A stretch of DNA of 64,000 bases from Nelumbo lutea (GCA_022828595.1 JAKGHH010000008.1:3780728-3844727), one strand, 5' to 3'. Counted from the stretch's first letter, positions 12,060 to 23,894 are shown. Made by a program: numbers and translations. Notes: a model not told the origin generated them from the sequence alone.

Positions 12060-13002
12060 TGCAGAAAGTATTATATACACTTATTTAACAAGGGTGGCAC
12101 ATTGGAAAAGACTAAAGAGGAGTTTCAAGGAACCACAGTTGATTAAATCCTAAGAGTGTTTAATGCATTGGCTAGCTTTTCTCCAAGGGATGGACTCTTA
12201 ACTCTTACAAACCGAGATTTTTAAAGGGAGTGGAATGGCTTAGTTGGTGAAAGAAATTGTCAAGTTGTGTTCAGTTGGTTTCCACTAAAGACTGAAGGAC
12301 CTTGCATTGGCATTATCTACCAACCTGAACTGCTTGTTCAAATGGATTTCCATGTATACTAATAGCCTAGCCAGGTTGGGGTCAAAAAGAGGGAATCAGA
12401 GTGGGGGATGCCAGGTGGGAAACATATGCAGTTTAAATTTTATTTGATTAATTGATATTGTCAGCTTACGGCTGTTGAGATTTTGAGTTGTCTGCTTCTC
12501 TAACCAGTTTGCAGAGTAGGGTTGCTCTTTACATTCTCATGTGCTTCTTGCAAAAAGAATAACTATTAATCGTTAGAAGAGAAAACAGATAACTTTTGAG
12601 GATTTGAAGCCTGAAAAGAATTCTCTGGGGTGAATTTTATTTATAGATCATGTAATAACTTTTGGGGATTGAATATGCTACCTTTCTGCTTCTTTAGGTG
12701 CTTTGTATTCGAAATACTTCCATGGAATTATGCTGCAACTCTTTATCTGTGTCAGAAAGAATGTCACTCAATTTCAAAATTCAATATGAAGCATTCTTCA
12801 TTATTATATGCATGTCTTTTGCAAATTATGGAAGATTCTTGTGCTGTTGTTTATGGTTCTTTTATTTCTCATGGCATTTTAATGGTCATAAACTCAATTC
12901 AATGGGATCTATCATTTTAGAGTGACCATCTTGTCTATGCAATTAGAATTGTCATTTTTTATAAGTTGATTTCTTTAAAGTCTTATCTATTTCTTTACTT
13001 AG
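12060..13002 (+). other. Intron sequence upstream of PDAT exon, no gene seen
   Basis: AT-rich, non-repetitive sequence with only short chance ORFs. It ends in a pyrimidine-rich tract and an AG at 13001-13002, used here as the acceptor of the next PDAT exon. Confidence 0.5.
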
Positions 13003-13280
13003 TTGCCTGTTAATGTACAGGGTGCTGTTAAAGGTAATAGCCTTGCAAATATGACCTGTCGCGATGTATGGATAGAGTACCATGACATGGGCTGGGGAGG
13101 TATCAAAGCTGTGGCAGACTACAAAGTTTATACAGCTGGATCAATTTTGGATCTTCTACATTTTGTTGCCCCAAAGATGATGAAGCGTGGAGGTGCTCAA
13201 TTCTCATATGGAATTGCTGACAATTTAGATGATCCTAAATATAAACACTACAAATACTGGTCAAATCCCTTAGAAACAAA
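13003..13280 (+). CDS. PDAT1: PDAT penultimate coding exon
   Basis: Encodes LPVNVQGAVKG...CRDVWIEYHDMGWGG...YKVYTAGSILDLLHFVAPKMM...WSNPLET plus two bases. The acceptor is ctttacttag (ends 13002) and the donor gtgaga starts at 13281. An alternative acceptor at 13020 (tgtacag) would drop six codons without changing frame; the longer form matches the spacing of the family better. Confidence 0.85.
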
Positions 13281-16200
13281 GTGAGAACCCATTTTCTTTG
13301 TTATCGCAAGTTGCTTTTTTACTTCAAGAAATTGTCCCTTCTCCTTTTGATAAGAATGTTGACGTCTCTCTCTCTCTCTCTGGAAAAGGTAAAGTAAAAG
13401 CAAGTAGTTGTAGTTAATAAATCTATATTTTATCAATAACAGAAACTCATATTATTAATAAGAAAACAGGATTACATACAGCACTCTGGGGAGGAGATAA
13501 AATGACTTAACTCTTCCCAAGAGAACAAGAAAAGAAAATTACAAATTAGCCCAAAACATTTGGACCCTTCCCACCCCCTATTTTGCCAAAATATCTGCAA
13601 AGGCATTTTCAGTTCTCTTCACTCAATGAAACTGTTCCAATCCCCTGGATAACCACTTAACCTCTCTCCTCTCATTAGCATAACTCTAGAGTCCATTGTC
13701 CTTCCCTAACCAGTTTAATACTAACTGTGAGTCTCCTTCAACCATCAGCTTTTGAATATTCAGCTTCTTTGCCTTCTTTAATCCTTCCAATAAAGCATAC
13801 ATCTCAGCTCTAAGAGAGTCACCAACCCCAATGGGACTTGAGTACAGTGCAACCACCTTCCCATTTTCATCTCTGAAAACACCTCCTACACCTGAAGGTC
13901 CTGGATTGCCCTCACTACTCCCCATTAAAGTTCAATTTTATAAAACCAGGGGCTGGTGGTGACCACAGAGGACACAGTTGAATGAACTGGTAATGAAATT
14001 GCCACCTCCTTCCAATTGTTAAGCAACATACCGGTGGAGACATCAGCAAATAGATCCAAAGATTTTAACCATTGCACCACCCTAACTGTAATAACTCCAA
14101 TAATCTGTTCTTTCTTCCTTTGTTTTTCAGAAAAGGTCCTTGAATTCCTTTCTCCCATAGGGTCCAACCAGTGGCAGAGCCAAGAATTTTCTCTTGGGGG
14201 GAGTTAAAACAAGAAAATGAGGTGGGAGTAGATCAGTAGAGGAGGTAGGCTGTGTAGGGAAATGGGGTGGAAGGTTATTATATATTTTTTAAAGAAAAAA
14301 TAAACAAAGTTTTTAATTTTGGGAGTTGGAGGAGCATTAAAGAAAGATCATTTAACATTTTAGTTTTTTTTTTTTTTTTTTTTTTTTTTTTGGGGGGGGG
14401 GGGTGGGGGGGGGGGGGCAAGGACCCACTTTATTACATTTTTTGCCTTACCTCAACTTAATAACTATATATAAATATTGATCTAACAAAAAGTTTGGGAG
14501 GCCAAGGACGCCCCCCCTCCCACCACCACCACAATATACTTGGCTCCGCCCTTGGGTCCGACATATGGCGGATCTCACACATCTCCACATGATTTTACCC
14601 CTTCTCTTCGGCCACCTAAAGAAAGAAACAGCAAACAAGCCTTGTATACTTGGAGGAGGGATCCAATTGTATCCAAATAAAGCCATAAACCATTCCCAAA
14701 TATCAGAACCAAAAAGAGCAATAGTTTCACCGTTACCCTTGCACAGGATGCACCAATTTGGAGACAAGCACCAATTATGCCTTTTTCTTTGGAGTATATC
14801 ACAAGTATTGCATCTATTATGATTCAGCCTGCCCTTGAGTTCTGTTAGTCTGATAACAGCCAAGAAGAGAGAAGAAGAAAGAAGAAAGAAGAAAGAAAGA
14901 GAGAGAAAAAAAAGGAGAAAAGGAGAGAAGAAAAGTCCGGTTCGAATGAGAGAAAAATTACCTCTCCCATTCGACCAGACATGTTTTATATTACTAACAT
15001 AATGGAAAAGACACATGTGCCCTTACTTAAGTGAGGGACACTAGTTCTAATATAATATTACAAATCAGCAGCCTCAACATAAGTATAAGGACAGAAATAC
15101 CCCTACATACTCGACACTAACACTCCCTCTCAAGCTGGTGAGTATATATCATATAATCCCAGCTTGTTACATATGTAGTCCACTCTTCCCCGACTCAACC
15201 CTTTAGTAAATAAGTCTGCCCAATGGTTCCCTATGTTAACATATGCAATGTCTATCACTCCATTCAGCACCTTCTCTCTCACAAAGTGACAGTCAACCTC
15301 TATGTGCTTGGTTCTTTCATGAAACACCGAATTAGAAGAAACATGAATTGCAGCCTGATTGTCACAGTAGAGCTTCATTGGAGTGTTAACATTGTATCCT
15401 ATCTCCTGTAAAAGGTTCCTTAGCCACACTAATTCACAAGTAGTATGTGCCATAGCTTTATATTCTACCTCTGCACTACTTCTCGCCACGACTGTCTACT
15501 TCTTACTTTTCCATGTCACCAGATTACCCCCAAGAAAAGTGCAATAGCCTGTGGTAGACCTCCTATCAAACATAGAACCAGCCCAGTCAGCATCAGTATA
15601 TCCTCCTATTTCAAGTTTTCCACCACTTTTGTATATCAAACCACGACCAGGAGCCCCTTTTAAATACCTCAATTCTTAGAACCGCATCCCAATGAGGAAC
15701 CAAAGGTTTCTGCATGAACTGACTTACCACACTAACCACAAATGAAATATCTGACCAAGTAATGGTTAGGTAGTTCAGTTTACCTACAAGTCGTTGGTAT
15801 CTGCCAGGGTCTTCAAACACTTCACCCATATCGCTACTCAGCTTAGTATTTGTTTCCATAGGTGTTTAAGCTGGTTTAGCACCTAACAAACTTGTTTCCT
15901 CCAGCAAATCAAGCACATATTTCCTCTAACATAAACTAATACCATGCTTAGACTTTGTTACTTCTATCCCAAGAAATATTTCAATTCACCAAGGTCCTTT
16001 GTTTGAAAATGTTCCTGTAGAAAAGTCTTTAACCTGTCAATGCCCATTTTATCATTCCCGGTAATAACAATATCATCTACATGCACCACCAATAGGATTT
16101 TTCCTGTCTGAGAGTCATGACTGAAGACTGAATGATCAACTTGGCACTGTTTCATACCAAACTTCTTTACCACCTCACTGAACCTACCAAACCATGCTCG

Positions 16201-19200
16201 AGGAGACTGTTTAAGCCCATAACTAGCCTTCTTTAGTCTACATACCTTACCATCCTCCCCCTGAGCAACAAACCCTGGTGGTTGTTCCATATAGACCTCC
16301 TCGAGCAAATCACTCTGCAAGAAAGCATTCTTGATATCAAGCCGATAGAGGGGCCAATCATACATAGCAGCAAGAGAGATCACAACACGAACCGAACCTA
16401 TCTTAGCAACTGGGGAAAAGTTCTCTACGTAGTCAATACCATAGGTTTGGGAGTACCCTTTTGCAACCAATCTAGCTTTCAGGTGCTCTACACTACCATC
16501 AGGTAAATACTTAATAGTATAAACCCACTTACAACCGACAGCCTGCTTCCCAAGAGGAAGATTGGTGAGGTCCCAAATATGATTATGAGTTAGAGCTGAG
16601 AGTTTTTCTTCCATTGCACGGCACCACCCTAGAGAGGCAAGGGCTTCCTTGACATCCTTAGGGACAACAACTGAGGATAACAAAGAGATAAATTGGCGAT
16701 GGGAAGCAGAAAGGTGAGTGAGTGAAACATAATTAGAAATAGGATGAAGGGTACAAGTGCGTTTACCTTTCCACAAGGCAATGGGAATATCAAGATCAGA
16801 TACTGGGTTTGGGGCTGGTGTGGAGACAATTGTCGAATCTATCGACGTTGATGGAGCTAGAGTAGCAGCCGGTACATGTGGGCGATGTGTATACACTTGA
16901 CAGATAGGTGGCCGTTCAACAGGTGGTGGCACTGGAGGCAAGGACTTGGTCACAACTGGAACAAGGGGAACAGAATCCGCAACTGGAAGTGGAAGAGGAG
17001 GTGATGAGGAGGAAGAAGCATCACCGGACCCCAAGAAAAATGGAGTAGACTCAAAGAATGTAACATTATAACACGCAATGGAACGTCGAGAACTAGGATG
17101 ATAACACTTATACTCTTTTTGGGTTCGGGAATAGCCAAGGAAGATGCACTTAATGGATCGTGCATCTAACTTGTCCTTCGCAGGGCCCAGATTATGGACG
17201 AAGCAGACACACCCAAAAACCCGAGGAGAAAGAGAAAACAGAGATAAGGTGGGAAACAAGGTAGTGAATGGGGAATGACCATCAAGGATAGACGTGGGCA
17301 TCCGATTAATCAAGAAGCAAGAAGTAAGCACCGCACCACTCCAAAAGGGTTTGGGAACATTCATGTGATGCATGAGGGATCGAGTTGTTTCCAAAAGATG
17401 ATGATTCTTTCTCTCAGCCACCCCATTTTGTTGTGGGGTGTAGGTACATGAGGTCTGATGTATAATGCCATGTTGGTCCAAGTATTTTTGAAATGATGAA
17501 GAGAAATATTCATAGTCATTATCGGAACGAAAAATTTTAATGCGAACACCAAATTGGTTGCGAATCTCGGCATAAAATTTTTGGAAGATGGTAAACAATT
17601 CACTCCTTTCTTTTATTAAATAGAGCCACGTCATCTTTGAATAATCATCAACAAAAATGACAAAATATCTATATCCATTGTATGACATCACTTTATAAGG
17701 ACCCCAAATATTTGAATGAACCAAGGAAAAAGGACTCGGCACACAGTTTACCAACCCTAAGACTAAAGGGAACACGATGATGTTTCCCCAACTGGCACGA
17801 CTCACAATCTAAAACAGAAAGTTGGGTCAACGAAGGAACCAAAGACTTCAAAACTTTCAGCGAATGATGACCAAATTGACAGTGCCACTGGAGAGTTGTT
17901 GATGTTCTTCCACCACCGTCAAGATAATACAATCCACCAGTTTCATGCCCTCCACCAATCTTCATCCCCGTCTTGAGATCTTGAAAAACACACGAAGAAG
18001 GGTAAAAGGTAATAGAGCAATTGAATGACTTGGTCAACTTACTAACAGACATAAGATTAAACGGAAATTTAGGGACATACAAAATTGAGGATAAAGATAA
18101 GGGGGTCATGTTAACATTGCCAAGACCACAAATGGAGGATGTGGAACCATTAGCAAGGGTAACAAATTGTGATGTTGAGAAATGAGAGAGGGAAGAAAAC
18201 ACACTTGGAGTTCCAATCATGTGATCGGAGGTTCCAGAGTCGATAATCCAAGGATTGGGTGTGGATGCCAAACAAGCCACACCTGAGTGTGCAAAAGTAG
18301 CCATGTTTTGTTGAGATGTGGATTGGACAAACCTCTCATACTCATCACGGGGAACACTCACCATCTCCTTCCCGGGAACATCTGTGGATGTAGGAGGCAT
18401 CTGATCAGTTGAACGACTCTCCTGTCTGAAACTGGTGTCACTAGTCATGGCATGATTGGCCCAAGTTGAGGGTGGACCATGCAAGTCATAGCATTAATTA
18501 ATGGTATGTCCATCCATACCACAATGAGTACATCTTCTCGGAACCGAGACACGTCCTCTACCACGGGCTCCCCTTGAATCTCTACCTCCAGTACGACCAC
18601 CACCACGGTTATATGTAGGTCCACCACCACCACTCCGGCCATATACTGGACCACTGCTACCACTACGACCAGACTGAACTCCCCGAGCTCCACCTCTAAG
18701 ACCACGGCCCCTTGATACTGCAAAGGCTAATCTATCAGAAACATTAGAGTTCTCAGTAGATCCAATGGAAGTCCTCAGAAGTCGAGCAAACACCTCTTCT
18801 GAGGAAGGGAGAGCTGACCCTCGTAGTATCTGAGCCCGCACTGGTTCATACTCAGATTTCAGCCCCACCAAAAATTGAGTCACATCAAGTTGTTCTCTCT
18901 GTTGTTGCTGAATTTTGACATCAGAAGTGAGGGGGTGATAAACATTCAACTCATTACGAACGTTTCTCATACTAGCATAGTACTCCTCAAGACTCTGATT
19001 GCCCAGTTGCAGATTAAAGTATTCCTGATACAGTTGATATACTCTGGTTGTATTGTCTTGACCAGAATACAACTTCTTAGCATGGCCCCACACATCTTTG
19101 GCAGTGTCAAGAAACATGAAATTTACACTAATCTTGGGTTCCATACGGTTCCATAACCACGTGATAATCTATGCATCCTCTTCTTCCCAGTCATCACACT

Positions 19201-20018
19201 CATGAAAATCAGTGGAGGGTTTCTCCTCCCTTATGTGTTTCACCTTCTTCTTTGCCTTCAGAAAACTTCTATAGATTTAGCCCAAGGTACATAATTCTCT
19301 CCATTCAGTTTAATGGAGGTCATTTGAACATTCGGGTAGTCAGTAGGTATCATCACATTAGATTTGCTATCACTGCATTCTCCCATTGCTGAATTCTGTT
19401 ATTACTGAATTCGGCACACTGCACACTACTTGATCACACTGGTTTCAGCACTTGTTATTGCTGAATATTGCACTCTTTACACCACAAACCCTACCCAATG
19501 ACTACCTGAAATCTCACCATACTATATGAAGACCACTCCCCCTTCGAATCACACTAAAAAACAACATAAACCCTAACACACTACAGTCTGAAATCCCACC
19601 ATACGATCTGAAACATACTTCCTATTTGATTCATAACAAAAATATGCATAGAAATCTCTTACCTCATCACCCGAAAAACAAACCACACAAGACACCCACT
19701 GCACCACACGAATCAGCCCTCTTCTCTTCATCGATTAGGGGAGGGCTTCTTAGAAACCACAGCAACCGACCATGAACAGCACAACTGGAGGCAATAGAGA
19801 CCTCCAAGGGAAGAGGGCGACCACTCCTTTTCAACCATTTCCCTTATCTCCAATCGATGGCAGAGAAATCAAGAGAAAACCCTAGACTGAGTGCACAGAA
19901 AACAGAAATCTGGGCAGATCCGAGTTGCTTAGTTGTGCTCTGCTACCATATTATGATTCGGCCTGCCCTTGAGTTCTGTTAGTCTGATAACAGCCAAGAA
20001 GAGAGAAGAAGAAAGAAG

Positions 20019-20064
<46 letters not shown>

Positions 20065-22153
20065 AAAGCTTGGTTCGAGTGAGAGAAAAATTACCTCTCC
20101 CATTCGGCCAGACATGTTTTATATTACTAACATAATGGAAAAAACACATGTGCCCTTACTTAAGTGAGGGACACTAGTTCTAATATAATATTACAGATCA
20201 GCAACCTCAACATAAGTATAAAGACAGAAATACCCCTACATACTCGACACTAACAGCATCTTTCCAATAAGGCTTCCCAACAAAAACCTCCAATCCTTGG
20301 AGGGATTGGTTTACCCCATACTTCCTTTACTGGAAAAGTTTGGACATTGTTGTTGGTAGGTTGCACCAGAGACTTAAAGAAAGAGGCACAGGAAAAGACA
20401 CTAGAGGGGGATAAAGTCTAGATTCTACTATCCCTAAGGTCTCTTCTAAGAGCCAAATTCCAATCAAACCCAAAGTTTGACTCAGAAGGGACCAAAAAAG
20501 TAGACACAGGTTCCCCTTTATACCGGAAAGAGAAAATACAGAGGGAAACTGATCTTCCAATGGCACATCTCCCACCCAAAGTTGTTCCCAGAACTTCACC
20601 TGGTTCCCAGAACAAAGATTGGGAAATGTAAGTCAAAAAAAATGCACAAACAACAATTAAATTAAAAGGACTGTATAGAGTTGGTATTTTTTTTGGTAAA
20701 TGGGGGAAATGGAAGTTCCCACAAAATTGAGACCTTAGAGGATAGAACCAAACAGATAAAACGTGACATAAAAATTCCAAGACACCTGGAGAGGATTCAA
20801 AAGTTACACTATCCCATTGATCCCAAAATTGTTTCTGATTAATACCAACAAAAGTAATTGAAGGTTGTGCTTTCAATCTTTCCAATGATTTCCCTAACTA
20901 AATATGATTTGCCATAAAAAATCACCTATTTCTATCTTTCAAAACAGGTCAGCATAAGACAAGATATTGTCTGTGCTGTGCATCTAAGTTATCCCATATT
21001 CAGAATCTGAGAAGAACTTAGGATAACATATGTATTACAGTGGAATGAAAATTTTGACTTGCCCATTGGAATTCTATCAAATTCCAATTGCAAGAGTGGA
21101 TTTTCTATGTCATGCTATGTTGCCCACAACCTATGTTAAGTTTCATTTTCTTCTATATTAACTTCAGGACTGGTCTAACTCAGGTAACCTATAAAAGAAT
21201 GGAAGATGAATTTCAAAAGGGAAAATGACTAGAAAATTCACAAAGCTTATATAATTATCCTAAACCTACCCAATTTAACATCCTCCCACTTTAGACCCTC
21301 AAGTTTTGAAGACTGGACTATTCAAATATCAAGCAAGTTCACTTCCATGCAAATATTTAGGAGATTAACATTCCTCAGACGATGATATTTTTGTACTGCT
21401 ACTTTTGATATCCCCAAAATTTCCTGGGGATATAATTTTCCAAAGACTTTATTCTTTAGTGCTGGATATCACTTTCCAACAAATAAGCAGTTGCATTACA
21501 TATTCACACTGTTTTTTGTCTTGACATACCAAAACATGTTGATTGAAGGGAGACCTATTGTAGTTTTTATTGCTATGGTGATGTATGGATTCTTCCTCTG
21601 ATGATTAAAGTGTCTTATTTGGATAAGTTAATCTTGATCGCTACTGCTTCACATCCCATTTTTTGGCAGATTACCATATGCTCCGGACATGGAGATCTAT
21701 TCAATGTATGGAGTTGGCATCCCCACAGAAAGAGCATATGTTTACAAATTGAATCCAGCTGCTGAATGCTGCATCCCCTTCCAGATTGATACATCAGCTG
21801 AGGATGAAAATGAGGGTAGTTGTCTGAAAGGAGGAGTTTTTTCAGTTGATGGAGACGAAACTGTACCTGTTCTAAGTGCAGGTTTTATGTGCGCAAAAGC
21901 TTGGCGTGGGAAAACTAGATTCAACCCTTCAGGCATTCGCACTTTCATTAGGGAGTATGATCATGCCCCTCCAGCAAATCTTCTAGAGGGCCGGGGAACC
22001 CAGAGTGGTGCACATGTTGACATAATGGGCAATTTTGCATTGATTGAGGATATTATAAGGGTGGCAGCAGGTGCTACAGGAGAAGACTTGGGGGGTGATC
22101 AAGTTTACTCGGATATCTTCAAGTGGTCTGAAAAGATCAACCTACAGCTCTAG
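13003..22153 (+). CDS. PDAT1: Phospholipid:diacylglycerol acyltransferase, C-terminal exons
   Basis: Two exons join: 13003-13280 and 21670-22153. The first ends in a split codon (AA|gt) and the second supplies A, giving KWSNPLETKLPYAPDMEIYS across the junction when read as Y-W-S-N. PDAT transfers an acyl group from a phospholipid to diacylglycerol to form triacylglycerol in the ER. It belongs to the LCAT-like alpha/beta hydrolases. Visible here are VDGDETVPVLSAG and GTQSGAHVDIMGN, which carry the family's catalytic Asp and His; the nucleophile Ser would be in upstream exons not in the window. About 252 of an expected roughly 670 residues are present, and both exons are open. Upstream exons must lie left of position 1, or the gene is truncated. 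Confidence 0.88.
13686..13925 (-). pseudogene. LINE RNase H domain fragment
   Basis: An 80-codon open stretch reading SEGNPGPSGVGGVFRDENGK and then AEMYALLEGLKKAKKLNIQK, with EGDSQLVLNWL. This is the N-terminal two thirds of the RNase H-like domain that ends plant L1 ORF2. The remaining part continues to about 13560 with a stop in frame. Confidence 0.75.
14169..14554. mobile_element. Non-autonomous hAT-like element with 8-bp TSD
   Basis: Ends are CAGTGGCAGAGCCAAG (14169-14184) and, reverse-complemented, CAAGGGCGGAGCCAAG (14554-14539). The flanks GGTCCAAC (14161-14168) and GGTCCGAC (14555-14562) form an 8-bp duplication with one mismatch, as hAT elements make. The 386-bp interior includes a long poly(T) run followed by poly(G) (about 14363-14417). 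It splits the LINE between ICRT and the ERNSRTF linker. Confidence 0.85.
14815..15122 (-). repeat. 3' LTR of second copia element
   Basis: 308 bp. On the minus strand it begins TGTTAGTGTCGAG, directly after the purine tract, and ends GAATCATAATA. It contains a GA-rich microsatellite-like tract (about 14862-14935) that differs in length from the other LTR. Confidence 0.92.
15130..15489 (-). pseudogene. copia RNase H domain
   Basis: 119 codons starting in ARSSAEVEYKAMAHTTCELV, with LYCDNQAAIHVSSNSVFHER and HIEVDCHFVREKV, the typical end of a copia Pol. It terminates just inside the purine tract and 3' LTR. Between this and RT (15964-15490) the frame is broken by stops. Confidence 0.85.
15964..18484 (-). 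pseudogene. copia protease-integrase-RT polyprotein, frameshifted
   Basis: Two overlapping frames. 18484-17693 holds protease (WIIDSGTSDHMIG) and the integrase zinc-binding start (HCQFGHHSLKVLKSL, CESCQLGKHHRV). After a frameshift near 17760, 17805-15964 (613 codons) holds integrase and RT. Integrase motifs are HSNIWGP, where copia elements have HSDIWGP, then FRSDND and QQNGVAERKN, so the first acid of the D-D-E triad is Asn. RT shows LYRLDIKNAFLQSDLLEEVYM and HVDDIVITG. The open frame ends at KDLGELKYFLG, where stops begin. Confidence 0.88.
18440..19388 (-). pseudogene. copia gag with stop in zinc knuckle
   Basis: Begins near 19388 (MGECSDSKSNV, then YPNVQMTSIKLNGENYV) with a frame change before the main open stretch 19144-18494. 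That stretch has the copia gag core (FMFLDTAKDVWGHAKKLYSG, RNELNVYHPL), a Gly/Arg-rich RNA-binding-like tail and the zinc knuckle CTHCGMDGHTIN-stop-C. A TAA occupies the last spacer position before the final Cys of CX2CX4HX4C. After it the frame continues into CYDLHG and protease. Confidence 0.8.
19937..19948 (-). other. Primer-binding site of second copia element
   Basis: The minus strand reads TGGTAGCAGAGC, complementary to the initiator tRNA-Met 3' end with one difference from the common TGGTATCAGAGC. It lies immediately internal to the 5' LTR. Confidence 0.8.
19949..20255 (-). repeat. 5' LTR of second copia element
   Basis: 307 bp, matching the left LTR end to end apart from a (GA)n expansion at about 20023-20060 and scattered transitions. 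The minus-strand 3' edge ...CATAATA touches the PBS with no spacer, which fixes the boundary together with the TSD. Confidence 0.92.
20631..21669 (+). other. Remaining PDAT intron sequence
   Basis: AT-rich sequence with no coding or repeat signal recognised. It ends in ttttggcag, the acceptor of the terminal PDAT exon. Confidence 0.5.
21670..22153 (+). CDS. PDAT1: PDAT terminal coding exon
   Basis: The acceptor ttttggcag ends at 21669. The exon encodes LPYAPDMEIYSMYGVGIPTE, then the catalytic Asp region (DGDETVPVLSAG), the conserved AWRGKTRFNPSGIR stretch and the catalytic His region (SGAHVDIMGN), ending SEKINLQL and TAG. The 160 residues align end to end with the C terminus expected for plant PDAT1. 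Confidence 0.92.
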
Positions 22154-23890
22154 TCTTGGCTGGTATTGAATATATATTTATTTTTACTGCCTAGGATTAT
22201 TAATGTGATACATACAGGTTCTGTTCGACCTATTTATATTTGCCTAAATTAACACTGCTTTCCAGTTTCTTGAGAAGGGCCAAATGTAACTGGCTTCCCT
22301 CTTGCTTATGGAATATGGATGCAGCTAACCTTTTGATTTTGCTTATTCCTGTTTTTGCTAGAAGACCTGAAATTTGAACTTGCTTATATATGTTTCTCAA
22401 AAAAAAAAAAAAACTCAAGCTGTGCTTCAACTCATTGCCCTGTAGGGACGAGTATTTGGGACATGGCAGGCCCGTTGATAATGATGCAGTTTTTCAAATT
22501 CAGATGAAACCTGGAGACATGAAGAAAGGTATAAATGAAAGGTTCCCAGCTTCATCTGCTTCTATTTTAGTTTGATTTTCATGGAATGTAACATTGTCAG
22601 GTTTGGCACTTGGAGGATTCCATGGTTTTGAATTCCTCTCTTATTGTTATTACTGCCATTCCTTTGTTCCCCCCTTTTCCTGGTTTGGAAAATGTGAATG
22701 ATATCTAATTATTTAAAGCTGTGATATCAAGATTTGTTGTTACGATGAGGGTATAATTAATTAATGTGTATTGTTCCTTTGTTATCCTAATTGGCGATAA
22801 GCTTTACTTGGTGGAGTATGAGAGGACATGTGAACGTTTGACTTTTGAGTCCTGCATCTGTTTTGAGTGAAATAAGTATAAAAAAAATTGTTTCCCCAAA
22901 ATGCTTTCACTTTTATCTTTTCTAACATTTCTCTTCTTTCCCCAACATGTGAAGATTAGGCGATTTTGTGTGTGTGTGTGTGCGAGTGTTTAATTTTTGT
23001 TATAATGTGAGGCGGTTTCTACTTTATATTTATTTATAGCAGAAGCTAATGCCTGGGACGCCGGGGACACGAGAATTGTCAGCAGTCTGGGACTCCAATA
23101 ACTTGTCATCTTTTTTGTCTAGCCCTCTCTTATGTAAGATCCATCTAATCTAATTAACTCTAATGACTGGTAAGTTGTGATGGCCCCGGGCCATAACTGT
23201 AAATCTATGATTCCGGAAAGACATGGTACAGAAAGAGGCTTGAATGGACAAACCGACAAAATGATAAAAGCTCATTTCTGCATGCTTGTTTTATTATCGA
23301 AGCCCACTGTTAGACTGGACAAAAAAGGCGGGTCTTTCATATCACGACTAATCCATTGTGATCATATAATTGCATGTCTACACAATACGAGGGGAGCAAG
23401 GGGTGTTTAGTAATACGAACATATGATGGCGTTTTTTATGTAACCTTTGCCTTTGCAGGTTCTAGTAGAATAGAACCAGTTTTACCCATGCATTCTTCAA
23501 CAATGGTAAATGAAAGTTCCATTTGAAGGTGCCACTCGGCTTTGCAGGTGAAGTCTCCTTCTGGTGGTTGTAATAGACACCTGAAATCGAATCCTTCTTT
23601 CATCAGGGTTTTGGGGGATTGGGCTTTGACTTTGAGGGATGGTTGTTTGGAGCATGGATCTGCTGTGTGCATGCTATGATGACATAGGGTAGATCTATAT
23701 CGGTTTGCATTGGGATCTGCTGCATAAAAACGTGTATAATCGGTTATCTAACCAATCACAATTGAACACACCACATGGCATCAGACTAGTTCTATTAGCA
23801 CTTGCAAAAAAGGTTACATAAAGATTTCATCATCTTACGAAACTCTATTGTCTTTTTAAGTCTACAACATGAGCAGGCATATTGGCGTAT
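22154..23890 (+). other. PDAT 3' flank, presumably 3'UTR then intergenic
   Basis: The 3'UTR must start here, but its end cannot be fixed because no single convincing poly(A) signal stands out. The stretch contains a (TG)n microsatellite near 22967-22983 and no gene that I can support. Confidence 0.45.
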
Positions 23891-23894
23891 CATC

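Larger units (their letters stand above)
14815..20255 (-). mobile_element. Nearly complete Ty1/copia retrotransposon, TSD GCATC
   Basis: Minus-strand element of 5441 bp. LTRs are 14815-15122 and 19949-20255; the target duplication GCATC is perfect at 14810-14814 and 20256-20260. The PBS directly abuts the right LTR, and a purine tract (minus GAGAGGGAG) abuts the left LTR. Order on the minus strand: gag (19388-18440), protease (WIIDSGTSDHMIG), integrase, RT and RNase H (15489-15130), i.e. copia. Outside a variable GA-rich tract the LTRs differ at about nine sites, nearly all transitions, so insertion is fairly recent. A stop in the gag zinc knuckle, a frameshift in integrase and stops after RT make the copy non-autonomous. 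Confidence 0.95.
13425..20630 (-). mobile_element. L1 LINE remnant inside PDAT intron, split by two later insertions
   Basis: Minus-strand pieces fall in LINE order. The RT end and start of zf-RVT lie right of the copia element (20630-20261: KFWEQLWVGDVPLEDQFPS, then KEVWGKPIPP). The rest of zf-RVT lies just left of it (14809-14555: SPNWCILCKGNGE, RWPKRRGKIMWRCVRSAIC). The linker and RNase H follow beyond the hAT-like insertion (14160-13686: GNPGPSGVGGVFRDENGKVV). The 3' end is near 13430. The two halves fit at the GCATC target duplication. The element is 5'-truncated, and its reading frame has a few stops. Confidence 0.85.

Noticed and set aside
18875..19156. 93-codon plus-strand ORF
   Set aside because: Antisense to copia gag; no recognisable product.
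21742..21948. Minus-strand ORF of 68 codons
   Set aside because: Lies opposite the conserved PDAT terminal exon; the coding strand is clear from the PDAT motifs.
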